Shown: positions 1-9,128 of the stretch, piece after piece
Layout of the letters: every line of letters begins with the position of its first letter
Numbering within the stretch: the stretch's first letter is position 1
From: an uncultured Bryobacteraceae bacterium
Lineage (GTDB): Bacteria; Acidobacteriota; Terriglobia; Bryobacterales; Bryobacteraceae
Direction: 5' to 3'
Assembly (NCBI GenBank): GCA_937924525.1
Contig: CALDSU010000005.1
Location: forward strand, 186,001 to 250,000
DNA length: 64,000 nt
Position numbers and translations under genes: made by a program
The notes under the pieces: generated by a model
Databases searched by the model: none
What the model was told of the DNA's origin: nothing
Seen by the model: only the letters and a program-made list of their open reading frames with translations

Positions 1-621
1 ATAATCCAGCGTCCGCAGGGCGTCGAGCACAAATAATCGCTGCGGGGTCTCTCCGGTCAGGTAGCCGCGCGCCCCGTCGCGAAAGTGGTCGTTGCCGGCG
101 CGTTTCTCGCCGAACATCGGCGGGTCGAACGTCACCGCCACGTACCCGCTCCGGGCCAAGACCTGTGCGGGGATCTGCTCATCCTCGCCGAACTTCCCGC
201 TATGTCCGACCGGCATCACCACCGCCCGCCAGGGCGGCGGGAATTCTTCCGCGCGCGGCAAGTACACCGAGGCGTTTACCAGCCACCCGGGCAGCGACTG
301 GAACAGGACGTTCTCCACGCGATAGCCGGGCCGGTCGTGCCGCGACACCAGACGCGCCTCCAGGCCGGCGGCGGTCCCAAAGCGCATCTCGCCCAGAGAC
401 GCCGCCAGCGCCTCCCTGACCGCGCGTCCGTAATCGCCGACGCGCCCCTCGCGGATCGCCTGGCGCCGGCGCGCCGCCGAACGCTCCAGGGCCGTCACGC
501 TCCGCTGGATCAGATACTCGCGGAACATGGTGCGCGGATCCGCCGCCGGCCGCGGCAGTTGGAACCCGGGCTGGGCGGCCGCGGCCGCCGCGCAGAACCA
601 TCCTAGTGCGATGAGACGCAT
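1..621 (-). CDS. Secreted alpha/beta-hydrolase, acetyl-xylan-esterase-like (3' end beyond window)
   Basis: The reading frame is open from the ATG at 621 down to base 1, giving 207 codons with no stop, so the C-terminus lies outside the window. The first 16 residues (MRLIALGWFCAAAAAA) form a probable signal peptide, so the enzyme would be exported. The later part reads like the N-terminal half of the dienelactone-hydrolase/acetyl-xylan-esterase class: a strand 'RAVVMPVGHSGK' followed by 'GYVAVTFDPPMFGEK'. The Ser-His-Asp nucleophile region is not in view, so activity cannot be confirmed. There is no clear ribosome-binding site. The gene diverges from the polysaccharide deacetylase at 715, which suggests carbohydrate work. 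Family assignment is from pattern recognition only. Confidence 0.55.
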   Translation of the reverse strand, partial: MRLIALGWFCAAAAAAQPGFQLPRPAADPRTMFREYLIQRSVTALERSAARRRQAIREGRVGDYGRAVREALAASLGEMRFGTAAGLEARLVSRHDRPGYRVENVLFQSLPGWLVNASVYLPRAEEFPPPWRAVVMPVGHSGKFGEDEQIPAQVLARSGYVAVTFDPPMFGEKRAGNDHFRDGARGYLTGETPQRLFVLDALRTLDY

Positions 622-668
622 GCTGTTACTTTGCCAGAGCGCGCGGCGGTCAGGGCAGCCGGGGCCGA

Positions 669-697
669 TTGTGCCGCGCCGGGCAATTGCCTATCAT
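669..697 (+). promoter_or_regulatory. Candidate sigma-70-type promoter for the polysaccharide deacetylase
   Basis: TTGTGC (669-674) and TATCAT (692-697) are separated by 17 bases. The predicted start of transcription is about 10 bases before the ATG at 715. The -35 box is weak and the -10 box matches the consensus at five of six positions. Confidence 0.3.
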
Positions 698-714
698 CCG
701 GAAACAGGCAGCGT

Positions 715-2451
715 ATGATCCTCGGCAGGCGAGAGTTTCTGCAATCCGGCGTGGCGGCCTGCAGGCCGGGCGCTCCCCGCCCCGTGCCCGCGAAACTGGT
801 GGTGCTGACCTTTGACGACGCCGTGAAGTCGCACCTGACGGTCGTCGCGCCGCTGCTCCAGCGGTACGGGTTTCACGCCACGTTCTTTGTCACCCATGCA
901 TGGATGAAGGACCGGGAGAACTTTCTCACCTGGGAGGAGATCGCCGAACTGCACCGGATGGGCTTCGAGATCGGCAACCACAGTTGGAACCATCCCAACT
1001 TCGCCGTGCCGAAGACGGTGGCCCGCATGGAAGCGGAACTTTACCTGGTGGAGCACATGCTGGAACGCACCTCGGCGAAGATTCCCCGCCCAGTCAGTTT
1101 CGCTTATACCGGCAATGGTTTTGGCCCCGAGGCCTTCGCGCGGCTTGCGGCGCTCGGATACCGCTTCGCGCGGCGCGGGATGCAGCCCGAAGTCCCCTAC
1201 GGCCAGCTGCGCGTGGGCGCGGCGTTCCATCCCCGCAAACACCATCCCCTGCTGATTCCGACCACCGGCGACGCGTATCCGAACTGGACCGAGGAGCACT
1301 TTCAGTCTGTCGTCGCGCAGGCCCAACCCGGGCAGATCGCCGTGCTGCAATTCCACGGGGTGCCGGATGTCGCGCACCCTTGGGTGCACACCCCGCCGGA
1401 GCGGTTCGGCCGCTACCTGGCCTACCTGCATGACCACGGATTCCGCGCCATCGCGTTGAAGGACGTGGAACCATACTGCGACCTGGCGAATCCCCCCCAG
1501 GACCCCCTGCGAAACGTACGGCATCCCCAGCCGCAAGACGGGAGACTGGTGTTGCCTGTGGAGGTGGAGGCCAGCCGGCGCGAGCCGCGCTTCTGGCTGA
1601 CCAACATGCTGGTGGACCACCGCTATGCGCCCGCCGAGGCGGCCAGGGTGATGAGCTGGACCGAAGCGGAAGTGCAGCGCCGGGCGAAGGAACTGGGAGT
1701 GCGAAACACGCGTCCCGGCAAGGGCAAACTGCGCATTCTGCCCTATCCCGGCGGGCGGGAGCCGCGCCTCGGCTTCTTCGCCAACAAGGATCCGCATCGC
1801 GGCGTCAAGGCCAGCATCTTTCCGCCCTGGGATCCCGCCAGCTACCTCCTGGCCGACCTGCCGGAAGCGATCTTTACGGGCGCCGAGCTGCTGTACCTGG
1901 CGCACACGCACCTTCCCACGCTGTGGGACGAGCAGGGCGTAGTGCTGGACAACGTGGACTGGGCGCGAGGTCCGGCCGGAGAACTCACCAGCGAACGGGT
2001 GCTGCCGAACGGGGTCGCGTTCGGCGCGGGGCTCCGGGTGGAAGACGACGAGGTGCGCATGGAACTCTGGCTGCGCAATGGCACGGGGGCGCCGCTGACG
2101 GGACTGCGCACCCAGGTTTGCGTCATGTTGAAGGGCGCGCGCGACTTCCGCGCGCAGACCCGCGACCACAAGGTGTTCCGGTGTCCCGGCGCGGCCGCGC
2201 TCGACGCGCGCCGCCAGCGGTGGGTGGTGACGGCCTGGGAGCGGTGCGGGCGCGCCTGGGGTCAACCGCTGGTGCCCTGTCTGCACGCCGACCCCGTGCT
2301 GCCGGACTGCGCGCCCGGCCAGACCGTGAGGGTGCGCGGCGCGTTGTGGTTCCACGCAGGAGGCGACGTCGAGCCCGCCCTCCGGCGCGCCGCCGAGCGA
2401 TTCGGGCAAGGGGGCGGCGCTACCGCTTGGCCATCGCCACCACCGCGTTGA
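715..2451 (+). CDS. Polysaccharide deacetylase (NodB domain) with large uncharacterised C-terminal region
   Basis: This is a carbohydrate esterase family 4 protein, a family that removes N- or O-acetyl groups from polysaccharides using a metal. The NodB domain covers roughly residues 25-260. It shows the TFDD motif (residues 32-35) and the metal-binding HxxxH motif within 'NHSWNH' (H89, H93). I chose the ATG at 715 because translation from there begins MILGRREFLQSG, a twin-arginine-like export start directly before the domain; upstream in-frame codons add an implausible tail. Residues about 280-578 match no domain I recognise. They contain 'LYLAHTHLPTLW' and beta-rich stretches, so an accessory sugar-binding or heparinase-like module is possible but unproven. 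The 3' end overlaps the convergent nuoH gene by 32 bases. Confidence 0.8.
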   Translation: MILGRREFLQSGVAACRPGAPRPVPAKLVVLTFDDAVKSHLTVVAPLLQRYGFHATFFVTHAWMKDRENFLTWEEIAELHRMGFEIGNHSWNHPNFAVPKTVARMEAELYLVEHMLERTSAKIPRPVSFAYTGNGFGPEAFARLAALGYRFARRGMQPEVPYGQLRVGAAFHPRKHHPLLIPTTGDAYPNWTEEHFQSVVAQAQPGQIAVLQFHGVPDVAHPWVHTPPERFGRYLAYLHDHGFRAIALKDVEPYCDLANPPQDPLRNVRHPQPQDGRLVLPVEVEASRREPRFWLTNMLVDHRYAPAEAARVMSWTEAEVQRRAKELGVRNTRPGKGKLRILPYPGGREPRLGFFANKDPHRGVKASIFPPWDPASYLLADLPEAIFTGAELLYLAHTHLPTLWDEQGVVLDNVDWARGPAGELTSERVLPNGVAFGAGLRVEDDEVRMELWLRNGTGAPLTGLRTQVCVMLKGARDFRAQTRDHKVFRCPGAAALDARRQRWVVTAWERCGRAWGQPLVPCLHADPVLPDCAPGQTVRVRGALWFHAGGDVEPALRRAAERFGQGGGATAWPSPPPR

Positions 2452-3598
2452 GCAGCAGCGCCGCCATGCCAATCGGGATCATGCGCTTCCAGCCGATGTT
2501 CATCAACTGGTCGTAGCGGAACCGGGGGAAGGTGCCCCGGAACCAGATGAGCAGGTACACAAAGACGAACATCTTGGCAAAGAACCAGAAGAGCGGAACG
2601 ATGGCTTCGCGCGGCCCGGGAGCGAGGAATACGAGGCTGACCAGCGCCACTGCCATGCCCACCACGCGCAGGCCGGTCCGCTGCGGGGGGCGCTTCAGGC
2701 GCGGCGCCAGCCGGAAGGAGAGCCACGCCGCCCCCAGGCACAACGCCATGGGCAGGACCACGTTCAGCGGGATCTCCAGCCATCCGACGTTGGGAAACGG
2801 CCGCAGCCAGCCGCCCCAAAACAGCGTCACCGCCACGGCCGCCACCACGATGATGGCAGCGTACTCGGCGAGCATGAAGAAGGCCCAGCGCAGGCCGCTG
2901 TATTCGGTATGGAAGCCGGCCACCAGTTCCGATTCGGCTTCCGGCAGGTCGAAGGGGATGCGGTTGGCTTCCGCGGTGGCCGAGATCAGGTAAACGACGA
3001 ACGGAATCAGCATCAGCCCGAAGTTGTCGAACACGATCCAGACCTGCCGGTCCCGCTGGACTTCCACGATCTCGCGCATACTCAGCGTGCCCGCCGCCAT
3101 CACGCCGGCCACCAGCGCGAAGGCAAGGGCGACTTCATAACTGACGAGCTGCGCGGCGCTGCGCAACGCGCCCAGCAGCGGGTAGTGGCTATTGGAAGAC
3201 CAGCCGCCCAGGATGATGCCCAGGATGCCCACTGACGACATCGCCGCCACCACCAGCAGACCCACGTTGACGTCCACCACATAAAATTGGGGCGACCAGG
3301 GAATCACCGATAACGCCGTCAGCGCGGTGAACGTCGAGATGGCGGGCGCGAACCAGAAGAGGGCCCGGTCGGCCTCGGTGGGAATCACATCCTCCTTCAT
3401 CAGCAGCTTGACGGCGTCGGCCAGGGGCTGCAACAGCCCGTGCGGGCCGACGCGCATCGGGCCAAGACGCGCCTGGAAGTCGGCGAGCACCTTGCGCTCC
3501 ACCAGTCCGATATACAGCGCCGCCAGCGGCACGCCGAGGATGGTGGCGATGGTGACCACGCCGGGAAGAAACAGCGGATGCTCCAAGACGGTCTGCAT
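2420..3598 (-). CDS. nuoH: NADH-quinone oxidoreductase subunit H
   Basis: This is the membrane subunit that joins the peripheral arm of complex I to the proton-pumping arm and helps form the quinone site. The 392-residue sequence is strongly hydrophobic, with about eight to nine helices. It carries the family segments 'GLVERKVLADFQARLGPMRVG' near residues 31-51 and 'PFDLPEAESELVAGFHTEYSG' near 217-237, which includes the conserved acidic loop facing the quinone chamber. It is longer than the usual 320-350 residues because of extra hydrophobic sequence toward the C-terminus. It is the last gene of the nuo operon and starts one base after the nuoN stop. In most bacteria nuoH lies between nuoG and nuoI, so this position is unusual. 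Confidence 0.96.
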   Translation of the reverse strand: MQTVLEHPLFLPGVVTIATILGVPLAALYIGLVERKVLADFQARLGPMRVGPHGLLQPLADAVKLLMKEDVIPTEADRALFWFAPAISTFTALTALSVIPWSPQFYVVDVNVGLLVVAAMSSVGILGIILGGWSSNSHYPLLGALRSAAQLVSYEVALAFALVAGVMAAGTLSMREIVEVQRDRQVWIVFDNFGLMLIPFVVYLISATAEANRIPFDLPEAESELVAGFHTEYSGLRWAFFMLAEYAAIIVVAAVAVTLFWGGWLRPFPNVGWLEIPLNVVLPMALCLGAAWLSFRLAPRLKRPPQRTGLRVVGMAVALVSLVFLAPGPREAIVPLFWFFAKMFVFVYLLIWFRGTFPRFRYDQLMNIGWKRMIPIGMAALLLNAVVAMAKR

Positions 3599-3599
3599 A

Positions 3600-5075
3600 T
3601 CACTTAAGCAAAGAAGTGTGCGCCAGCCTCAGGAACGGCTCGGGGTAGATGCCGATGCACAGCGTCAGCAGTCCGCTGACGCCCACCGCGAACCGCAGCC
3701 CCACGGTGGAGGCGAGCGGCGCGGTATCCGCGGCCGCCTCGTCCAGGTACATGCTGCGCACGATCCGGAAATAGTAATAGATGGCCACGGCCACGTAGAG
3801 CGTGCCGATCACGGCCAGCACGTAGTGTCCGGTTTCCACCAGGGACAGGAAGATGTAGTACTTGCCCAAGAAGCCCGCCGTAGGCGGAATGCCGGCCAGC
3901 GAGAGCAGGAAGACCAGCATCAGGAGCGCGTAGCCAGGGTGGCGTTTGGCCAGTCCGGCCAGGTCGGCGACGTCCTCCCCGATGATGTTCTGCCGCCGCA
4001 GCGCAATCACCACCAGGAACGCGCCCAGGTTCATGAAGGTGTACACGAGCACGTACACCGCGATGCCCTTGAGCCCCGTGTCGTTGCCGGCGATCAGGCC
4101 CAGCAGCATGTACCCGGCGTGCGAAATCGAACTGTAGGCCAGCAGCCGCTTGACGTTGGTCTGCGTGATTGCGGCAAAGTTGCCCACCGTCATCGTCAGA
4201 ATGGCCACGCCGGCCAGCAGCGGCTCCCACGCCGGCCGCGCGACATCCAGCGGCCCCAGGAAGATCCGCAGCAGAAAAGCGATGGACGCCGCCTTCGAGG
4301 CCACCGATAGGTAGGCGGTGGTGGTGGTGGGGGCGCCTTCATACGCGTCGGGCGCCCACATGTGGAACGGCGCGGCCGAGATCTTGAATAGGAGCCCTAC
4401 CGACGTGGTGGCCATGGCGAGGAACAACACCGGATCCCAGGGATCCCGCCCTTGCATCGCCTTGACGATGACGCTCAGTTTCGTCGCTCCGGCCATGCCG
4501 TAAAACAGCGAGAAGCCGTACACCAGCAACGCGCTCGAAAACGCTCCGAGAATGAGATACTTCAGCGCGGCTTCATTCGAGCGCCGCTCGCCGCGAAGGA
4601 ATCCCACCATGACGTAGAAGCACAGCGCCATCAGTTCCAGGCCGACAAACAGCGTCACCAGGTCCGTCCCGGTGGCCAGGAAGAACATGCCGCAATTCGC
4701 CAGCAGGATCAGGCCGTAGTATTCGCCATGGTGTTCGCCTTCGATCTCCAGGTAGCGGTACGAAACAATCGACACGATCAGGGTGGAGATGAGAAACACC
4801 CAGTTGAAGAACAAGGCGAAGCCATCGACGGTCAGCGCGCCGTTGAAGGCGCTGATTTCCCGGGCGCCCTCGCTGACGAGATAAGCGTGCTGCTTGCCGA
4901 GCGCGATGGCGGTCAGCACGATGGCGGGCAGCACAAAGATAGGCACCAGCCAGCGCCGCTTGCGCGGATCGGGAATCAGCCAGGTGTCCAGCAGCAGGAT
5001 CGCGCAGCCCCAGAAGGCAAGCTGGATGGCCGGGCTCAGCACGAAATGGTCCGTCGCGGTGTAGAACAAGTTCAT
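3600..5075 (-). CDS. nuoN: NADH-quinone oxidoreductase subunit N
   Basis: This antiporter-like membrane subunit of complex I takes part in proton translocation. The 491-residue protein begins MNLFYTATDHF at an ATG that shares four bases (ATGA) with the nuoM stop, so translation is probably coupled. It has about 14 hydrophobic segments. 'GLELMALCFYVMVGF' (near residue 125) holds the conserved glutamate of the antiporter fold. 'LLFKISAAPFHMWAPDAYEG' (near 235) holds the conserved lysine and HxWxPDAY signature. An in-frame reading continues far upstream through nuoM, but the ATG at 5075 fits the family N-terminus and the overlap. Confidence 0.96.
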   Translation of the reverse strand: MNLFYTATDHFVLSPAIQLAFWGCAILLLDTWLIPDPRKRRWLVPIFVLPAIVLTAIALGKQHAYLVSEGAREISAFNGALTVDGFALFFNWVFLISTLIVSIVSYRYLEIEGEHHGEYYGLILLANCGMFFLATGTDLVTLFVGLELMALCFYVMVGFLRGERRSNEAALKYLILGAFSSALLVYGFSLFYGMAGATKLSVIVKAMQGRDPWDPVLFLAMATTSVGLLFKISAAPFHMWAPDAYEGAPTTTTAYLSVASKAASIAFLLRIFLGPLDVARPAWEPLLAGVAILTMTVGNFAAITQTNVKRLLAYSSISHAGYMLLGLIAGNDTGLKGIAVYVLVYTFMNLGAFLVVIALRRQNIIGEDVADLAGLAKRHPGYALLMLVFLLSLAGIPPTAGFLGKYYIFLSLVETGHYVLAVIGTLYVAVAIYYYFRIVRSMYLDEAAADTAPLASTVGLRFAVGVSGLLTLCIGIYPEPFLRLAHTSLLK

Positions 5076-6610
5076 GGCGCTCGGTGCTCCGTCAGACCCG
5101 CCTGGACCTGCCCGGTGAAGTAACTGGGCCGGACCCGCTCCACCAGTTGCGCGACCGGTTTTTCCAGGACGTCGAAGTACGGTTTGGGATACACGCCGAT
5201 CCAGACCGCCCAGAGAATCAGCGGGGCAAACACCGCCAGTTCCCGCGGCGAAAGGTCGGGCAGGTGCAGGTTCCTGGCGTTCGTCACCTGGCCGAGCATG
5301 GTGCGCTGGTAGAGCCAGAGCAGGTACGCGGCGCCCAGGATCACACCGGTCACCGCCAGCGCGGCCCACGTGCGGCTGGCCTCGAACGCTCCTTGCAGGA
5401 TGGTGAACTCGCCGACAAAGCCGTTCAGCAGCGGCAGGCCCGCCGAACTCAGCATGGCGAAGGCAAACACGGTGGCGAACTTGGGCATCACGTGCGCCAG
5501 TCCGCCGTACGCGGCGATCTCGCGCGTGTGCCGGCGCTCGTAGATCACGCCGATGATCAGGAAGAGCATGCCGGTCGAGATGCCGTGGTTGATCTGCTGG
5601 ATCACGCTGCCGGCGATGCCGTTCGGGTTCAACGCGAAGATTCCCAGCGTGCAGAAGCCCAGGTGGCTGACCGAGGAGTAGGCCACCAGCTTTTTCCAGT
5701 CCTGCTGCATCAGGCTCACCAGCGCTCCGTAAATAATCGCGATGATCGAGAGCACGGCCAGCGCCTGCACGATCGTCTGGTCGATCGACGCCTTGGGCAG
5801 CAGCGGCAGCGAGAAGCGGAGGAAGCCGTACGTGCCCATCTTGAGCAGCACCGCAGCCAGGATCACGGAGCCGGCGGTGGGCGCCTCCACATGCGCGTCC
5901 GGCAGCCAGGTATGGAACGGGAACATCGGCACCTTAATGGCAAAGCCGAGGAAAAACGCCCAGAAGACCCACTGCTGGAGCCCGAGCGGCAGGTCCAACC
6001 GCATCAGCGCCGCCACTTCAAACGTGTAGTAGCCGAATTGTTTGAAGTGCTGGAAGTAGAGGGTGAGGATGCCGAGCAGCATCAGCACCGAACCGGCCAG
6101 CGTGTACAACACGAACTTGATCGCGGCGTACAGTTTGCGCGGCCCGCCCCAGACGCCGATGATGAAATACATCGGAATCAGCACGATCTCCCAGAAAACG
6201 TAGAACAGGAAGAAGTCGAGAGCGACAAACACGCCAATCATTCCCGTCTGGAGCAGCAGGAACATGGCGTAATACTCTTTGACCCGCTCGTCGATCGAGG
6301 TCCACGAGGACAGGATCGAGAGGAAACCGATCAGCGTGGTGAGCATCACCAGCAGGAGACTGATGCCGTCGATGCCGATGATATACTGCACGCCCATGGT
6401 CGGAATCCACGGCGCTTTCTCGACAAACTGGTAGCCGCCGTTGCTGGCGTCGAAGCGGGAGGCGAGCGGCAAGGAAACCAGGAAGCCGGCGAAGGCCACC
6501 AGATTGGCCCACAGCTTGATCAGAGTCTTGTTCTCTCCCGGGAGGAACAGCAGCACCGCCAACCCGGCCAGGGGGGTGAATAAAACAATGCTGAGCAGAT
6601 GCTGGTCCAT
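5072..6610 (-). CDS. nuoM: NADH-quinone oxidoreductase subunit M
   Basis: This is a proton-translocating antiporter-like subunit of complex I with 512 residues and about 14 membrane helices. The motif 'FYVFWEIVLIPMYFIIGVWG' (near residues 133-152) contains the conserved transmembrane glutamate. 'KVPMFPFHTWLPDAHVEAPT' (near 225-244) contains the conserved lysine and the HTWLPDAH signature. The gene starts one base after nuoL ends and overlaps nuoN by four bases, so nuoL-M-N form a tight block. Nothing in the protein departs from the family. Confidence 0.97.
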   Translation of the reverse strand: MDQHLLSIVLFTPLAGLAVLLFLPGENKTLIKLWANLVAFAGFLVSLPLASRFDASNGGYQFVEKAPWIPTMGVQYIIGIDGISLLLVMLTTLIGFLSILSSWTSIDERVKEYYAMFLLLQTGMIGVFVALDFFLFYVFWEIVLIPMYFIIGVWGGPRKLYAAIKFVLYTLAGSVLMLLGILTLYFQHFKQFGYYTFEVAALMRLDLPLGLQQWVFWAFFLGFAIKVPMFPFHTWLPDAHVEAPTAGSVILAAVLLKMGTYGFLRFSLPLLPKASIDQTIVQALAVLSIIAIIYGALVSLMQQDWKKLVAYSSVSHLGFCTLGIFALNPNGIAGSVIQQINHGISTGMLFLIIGVIYERRHTREIAAYGGLAHVMPKFATVFAFAMLSSAGLPLLNGFVGEFTILQGAFEASRTWAALAVTGVILGAAYLLWLYQRTMLGQVTNARNLHLPDLSPRELAVFAPLILWAVWIGVYPKPYFDVLEKPVAQLVERVRPSYFTGQVQAGLTEHRAP

Positions 6611-6611
6611 G

Positions 6612-8807
6612 CTAACTCCTGGCCACGTAGTAGGTGAGGAAGAGCAGCACCCCCGCCACCACGTAGAGCGCGTAAGTCTGGAACTGGCCGTTGTGAATCA
6701 GGCGCACCGGATAGGATCCGACGCGGACCAGAAACGAAGTCAGCCGCACGGCGCCGTCAATGATCCAGGTATCCCACCAGATGGAAAGCGCCGAGGAAAC
6801 CCGCGTCAGCCATCCCGCGCCGTTAACGCCGCCGTCCACCACGCCGAGGTCGAAGCGCCCCATGGCCTGTCCGCCCTTCTTGCACAGGCCGTCGATGAAG
6901 AGGAAGGCGTAGATATCGTCCAGGTACCACTTGTTGTACAAGGTGCGGTAGAGCGGTCCGGCCGAGGCCGCCACCCGATCCGGCAAATCGGGCCGGACCT
7001 GGTAGAAATGGCGGGCCAGCGCAATCCCGCCCACCGCCACGGCCACGGATAACCCCATCAGCAGCCACTCGACGGAGGTATCGTGGTGCGCCGCGTGTTC
7101 GCCGTGCACGCCCGGGAACATCGGCGCCAGCCAATGTTCGAACAGGCGGAAACTCTCCGGGAACGCGGCCCACAGTTTAGGCACGCCGATCCACCCGCCC
7201 AGCGCGCTACCCACGGCCAGCACGATGAGGGGGACGGTCATGGCGGCGGGGGATTCGTGGATGTGCTCCTGGGTATGTGCATCGGCGCGCGATGCGCCGA
7301 AGAAAGTCATCGCCATCAACCGCCACATATAGAAAGCGGTCATGCCCGCGGTGACCAGCCCGACTGCCCAGAGCGCCTTCGAACCGAGCGGCGACGACCA
7401 CACCTGCCACAGAATCTCGTCCTTGGAAAAGAACCCGGCCAGGCCGGGAATGCCGGCAATGGCGATCGAGCCCACCAGCATCGTCCGGTACGTAATGGGG
7501 ATTTTGTCCTTCAAACCGCCCATGCGGCGCATGTCCTGCTCGCCGCTCATGGCATGAATGACCGAACCGGAGCCGAGGAACAGCAGGGCTTTGAAGAACG
7601 CGTGCGTGTAGAGATGGAACACGGCCACCCAGTACGCGCCCACCCCCAGCGCCAGGACCATATAGCCAAGCTGGCTGACGGTCGAGTAGGCCAGGACCCG
7701 CTTAATGTCGTTTTGAACCAGGCCGATGGAAGCCGCCAGAATCGCGGTCAGCGCGCCCACCACCGCCACGAGGGCCGACGTTTGGGGCGTCAGGATGTAC
7801 AAGTCCGCCGAGCGCGCCACCATGTACACCCCCGCGGTCACCATGGTGGCCGCGTGGATGAGCGCCGACACCGGCGTGGGGCCTTCCATGGCGTCCGGCA
7901 GCCAGACGAAAAGCGGAAATTGCGCCGACTTGCCCGTGGCCCCGATAAACAACAGCAACGCCGCGGCGCTCAGCACGCCGAACTGCGCCACTTCCGGGTG
8001 CATGCCCGCCAGCGCCCGCCGCACCTCCCCAAAACTCAGCGATCCGGCCACCGAGAACAGCAGCAGCATCCCCAGAATGAACCCCGCGTCGCCGATCCGG
8101 TTGACGATGAACGCCTTATTCCCCGCGTCGCCCGCCGACTTCTTGTGGAAGTAAAATCCGATCAGCAGGTAACTGCACAGCCCGACGCCCTCCCAGCCGA
8201 CAAACAACAGCAGGTAGTTGTTCGCCAGCACCAGCATCAGCATGAAGAACACGAACAGGTTCAGGTAGCCGAAGAACCGGTAGTAGCCGCTCTCGTGGCC
8301 CATGTAACCGATCGAGTAGACGTGAATGAGGAACCCGATGCCGGTCACCACGAGCGCCATCACGGAACTCAGCGGATCCAGCAGAAACCCCCAGTCCGCG
8401 CCGAACGCCGCCAGGCGCCCATCGGCCAGGTGGAACGGCAGTCCGGCGATCCAGCGGAACAGGACCACTTCGTGCGCCTTGCTCTCCGTCCCGGCCAGTT
8501 GCAGCACCGCGCCGGCGGAAAACAGAAACGACAGCAGCACCATCCCGGGGCAGATCCAGCCGATCAGGAAACGCAAAGGGCTGGCCGCGTGGCCATGCCC
8601 ATGCCCGTGATCATGAGACTGGCCATGGCCATGCGAGTGACCGTGGCCATGATCGTGACCATGGTCCTCGTGGGTGTGTTCCAGGCCGGGCGCCAGCGCC
8701 ACTTCCGAGGCGGGTTGGGGATCCAGATTCCGCCCGAGCATCAGCATCATCGCCGCTCCGGCCAGCGGGAACAGCGGAATCAGCCAGATCAGGTCGAGGA
8801 AGTTCAT
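6612..8807 (-). CDS. nuoL: NADH-quinone oxidoreductase subunit L, with histidine-rich loop
   Basis: This is the distal proton-pumping subunit of complex I. It shows the antiporter signatures 'LLFVGWEGVGLCSYLLIGF' and 'QFPLFVWLPDAMEGPTPVSA', and a C-terminal extension consistent with the lateral helix. It has 731 residues, longer than the common 610-680. Part of the excess is a His/Gly/Asp-rich insertion at residues 44-73, between the first and second predicted membrane helices; its wobble-varied codons show it is not a simple recent repeat expansion. A second polar stretch, rich in His, lies near residues 560-575. The gene starts seven bases after the nuoK stop. Confidence 0.96.
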   Translation of the reverse strand: MNFLDLIWLIPLFPLAGAAMMLMLGRNLDPQPASEVALAPGLEHTHEDHGHDHGHGHSHGHGQSHDHGHGHGHAASPLRFLIGWICPGMVLLSFLFSAGAVLQLAGTESKAHEVVLFRWIAGLPFHLADGRLAAFGADWGFLLDPLSSVMALVVTGIGFLIHVYSIGYMGHESGYYRFFGYLNLFVFFMLMLVLANNYLLLFVGWEGVGLCSYLLIGFYFHKKSAGDAGNKAFIVNRIGDAGFILGMLLLFSVAGSLSFGEVRRALAGMHPEVAQFGVLSAAALLLFIGATGKSAQFPLFVWLPDAMEGPTPVSALIHAATMVTAGVYMVARSADLYILTPQTSALVAVVGALTAILAASIGLVQNDIKRVLAYSTVSQLGYMVLALGVGAYWVAVFHLYTHAFFKALLFLGSGSVIHAMSGEQDMRRMGGLKDKIPITYRTMLVGSIAIAGIPGLAGFFSKDEILWQVWSSPLGSKALWAVGLVTAGMTAFYMWRLMAMTFFGASRADAHTQEHIHESPAAMTVPLIVLAVGSALGGWIGVPKLWAAFPESFRLFEHWLAPMFPGVHGEHAAHHDTSVEWLLMGLSVAVAVGGIALARHFYQVRPDLPDRVAASAGPLYRTLYNKWYLDDIYAFLFIDGLCKKGGQAMGRFDLGVVDGGVNGAGWLTRVSSALSIWWDTWIIDGAVRLTSFLVRVGSYPVRLIHNGQFQTYALYVVAGVLLFLTYYVARS
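8589..8678 (-). repeat. Histidine-rich low-complexity segment inside nuoL
   Basis: The segment encodes residues 44-73 of NuoL, an alternating run of His with Gly, Asp and Ser (for example 'HGHDHGHGHSHGHG'). It sits in the loop between predicted helices 1 and 2. Such runs bind divalent metals in other proteins; whether this one does is unknown. Confidence 0.85.
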
Positions 8808-8814
8808 CGCGGCT

Positions 8815-9123
8815 TCACCATTTCAAAAGATCGATTTCGTCGGCCTGCACCGTGGGCTTGTTCCGGAACAGCGCGATCAGGATGCCAAGACCCAACGCCG
8901 CTTCCGCCACCGCGACCGTAATGACGAAGATGGCGAAGATCTGCCCATGCGTGTGCTGGTAATACTGCGAGAACGTCACCAGGTTGATGTTGACCGCATT
9001 GAGGATCAGCTCCAGCGACATCAGGACGATCACCAGATTGCGCCTCACCAGGACGCCGGCGGTCCCGATCAGCAGCAGCGCGACGCTCAGCGCGAGGTAA
9101 TGCGACGGAGTTACCGGATGCAT
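8815..9123 (-). CDS. nuoK: NADH-quinone oxidoreductase subunit K
   Basis: This small membrane subunit of complex I has three helices and about 102 residues, the normal size. The two conserved membrane glutamates sit in 'LMSLELILNAVNIN' and 'VAVAEAALGLGILI'. I chose the ATG at 9123 because a GAGGA sequence lies about ten bases upstream. A TTG at 9132 overlapping the nuoJ stop is also in frame, but the GAGGA would be too close to it. The gene lies between nuoJ and nuoL with very short gaps. Confidence 0.95.
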   Translation of the reverse strand: MHPVTPSHYLALSVALLLIGTAGVLVRRNLVIVLMSLELILNAVNINLVTFSQYYQHTHGQIFAIFVITVAVAEAALGLGILIALFRNKPTVQADEIDLLKW

Positions 9124-9128
9124 AGGCG

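Noticed and set aside
8589-8678. Repetitive CATG-rich stretch as a CRISPR or tandem DNA repeat
   Set aside because: Units vary in sequence and length and encode an in-frame His-rich loop. There are no spacers.
7083-8921. Plus-strand open frame rich in His and Gln opposite nuoL and nuoK
   Set aside because: It is the antisense reading of the complex I genes. No start signal or family match supports it.
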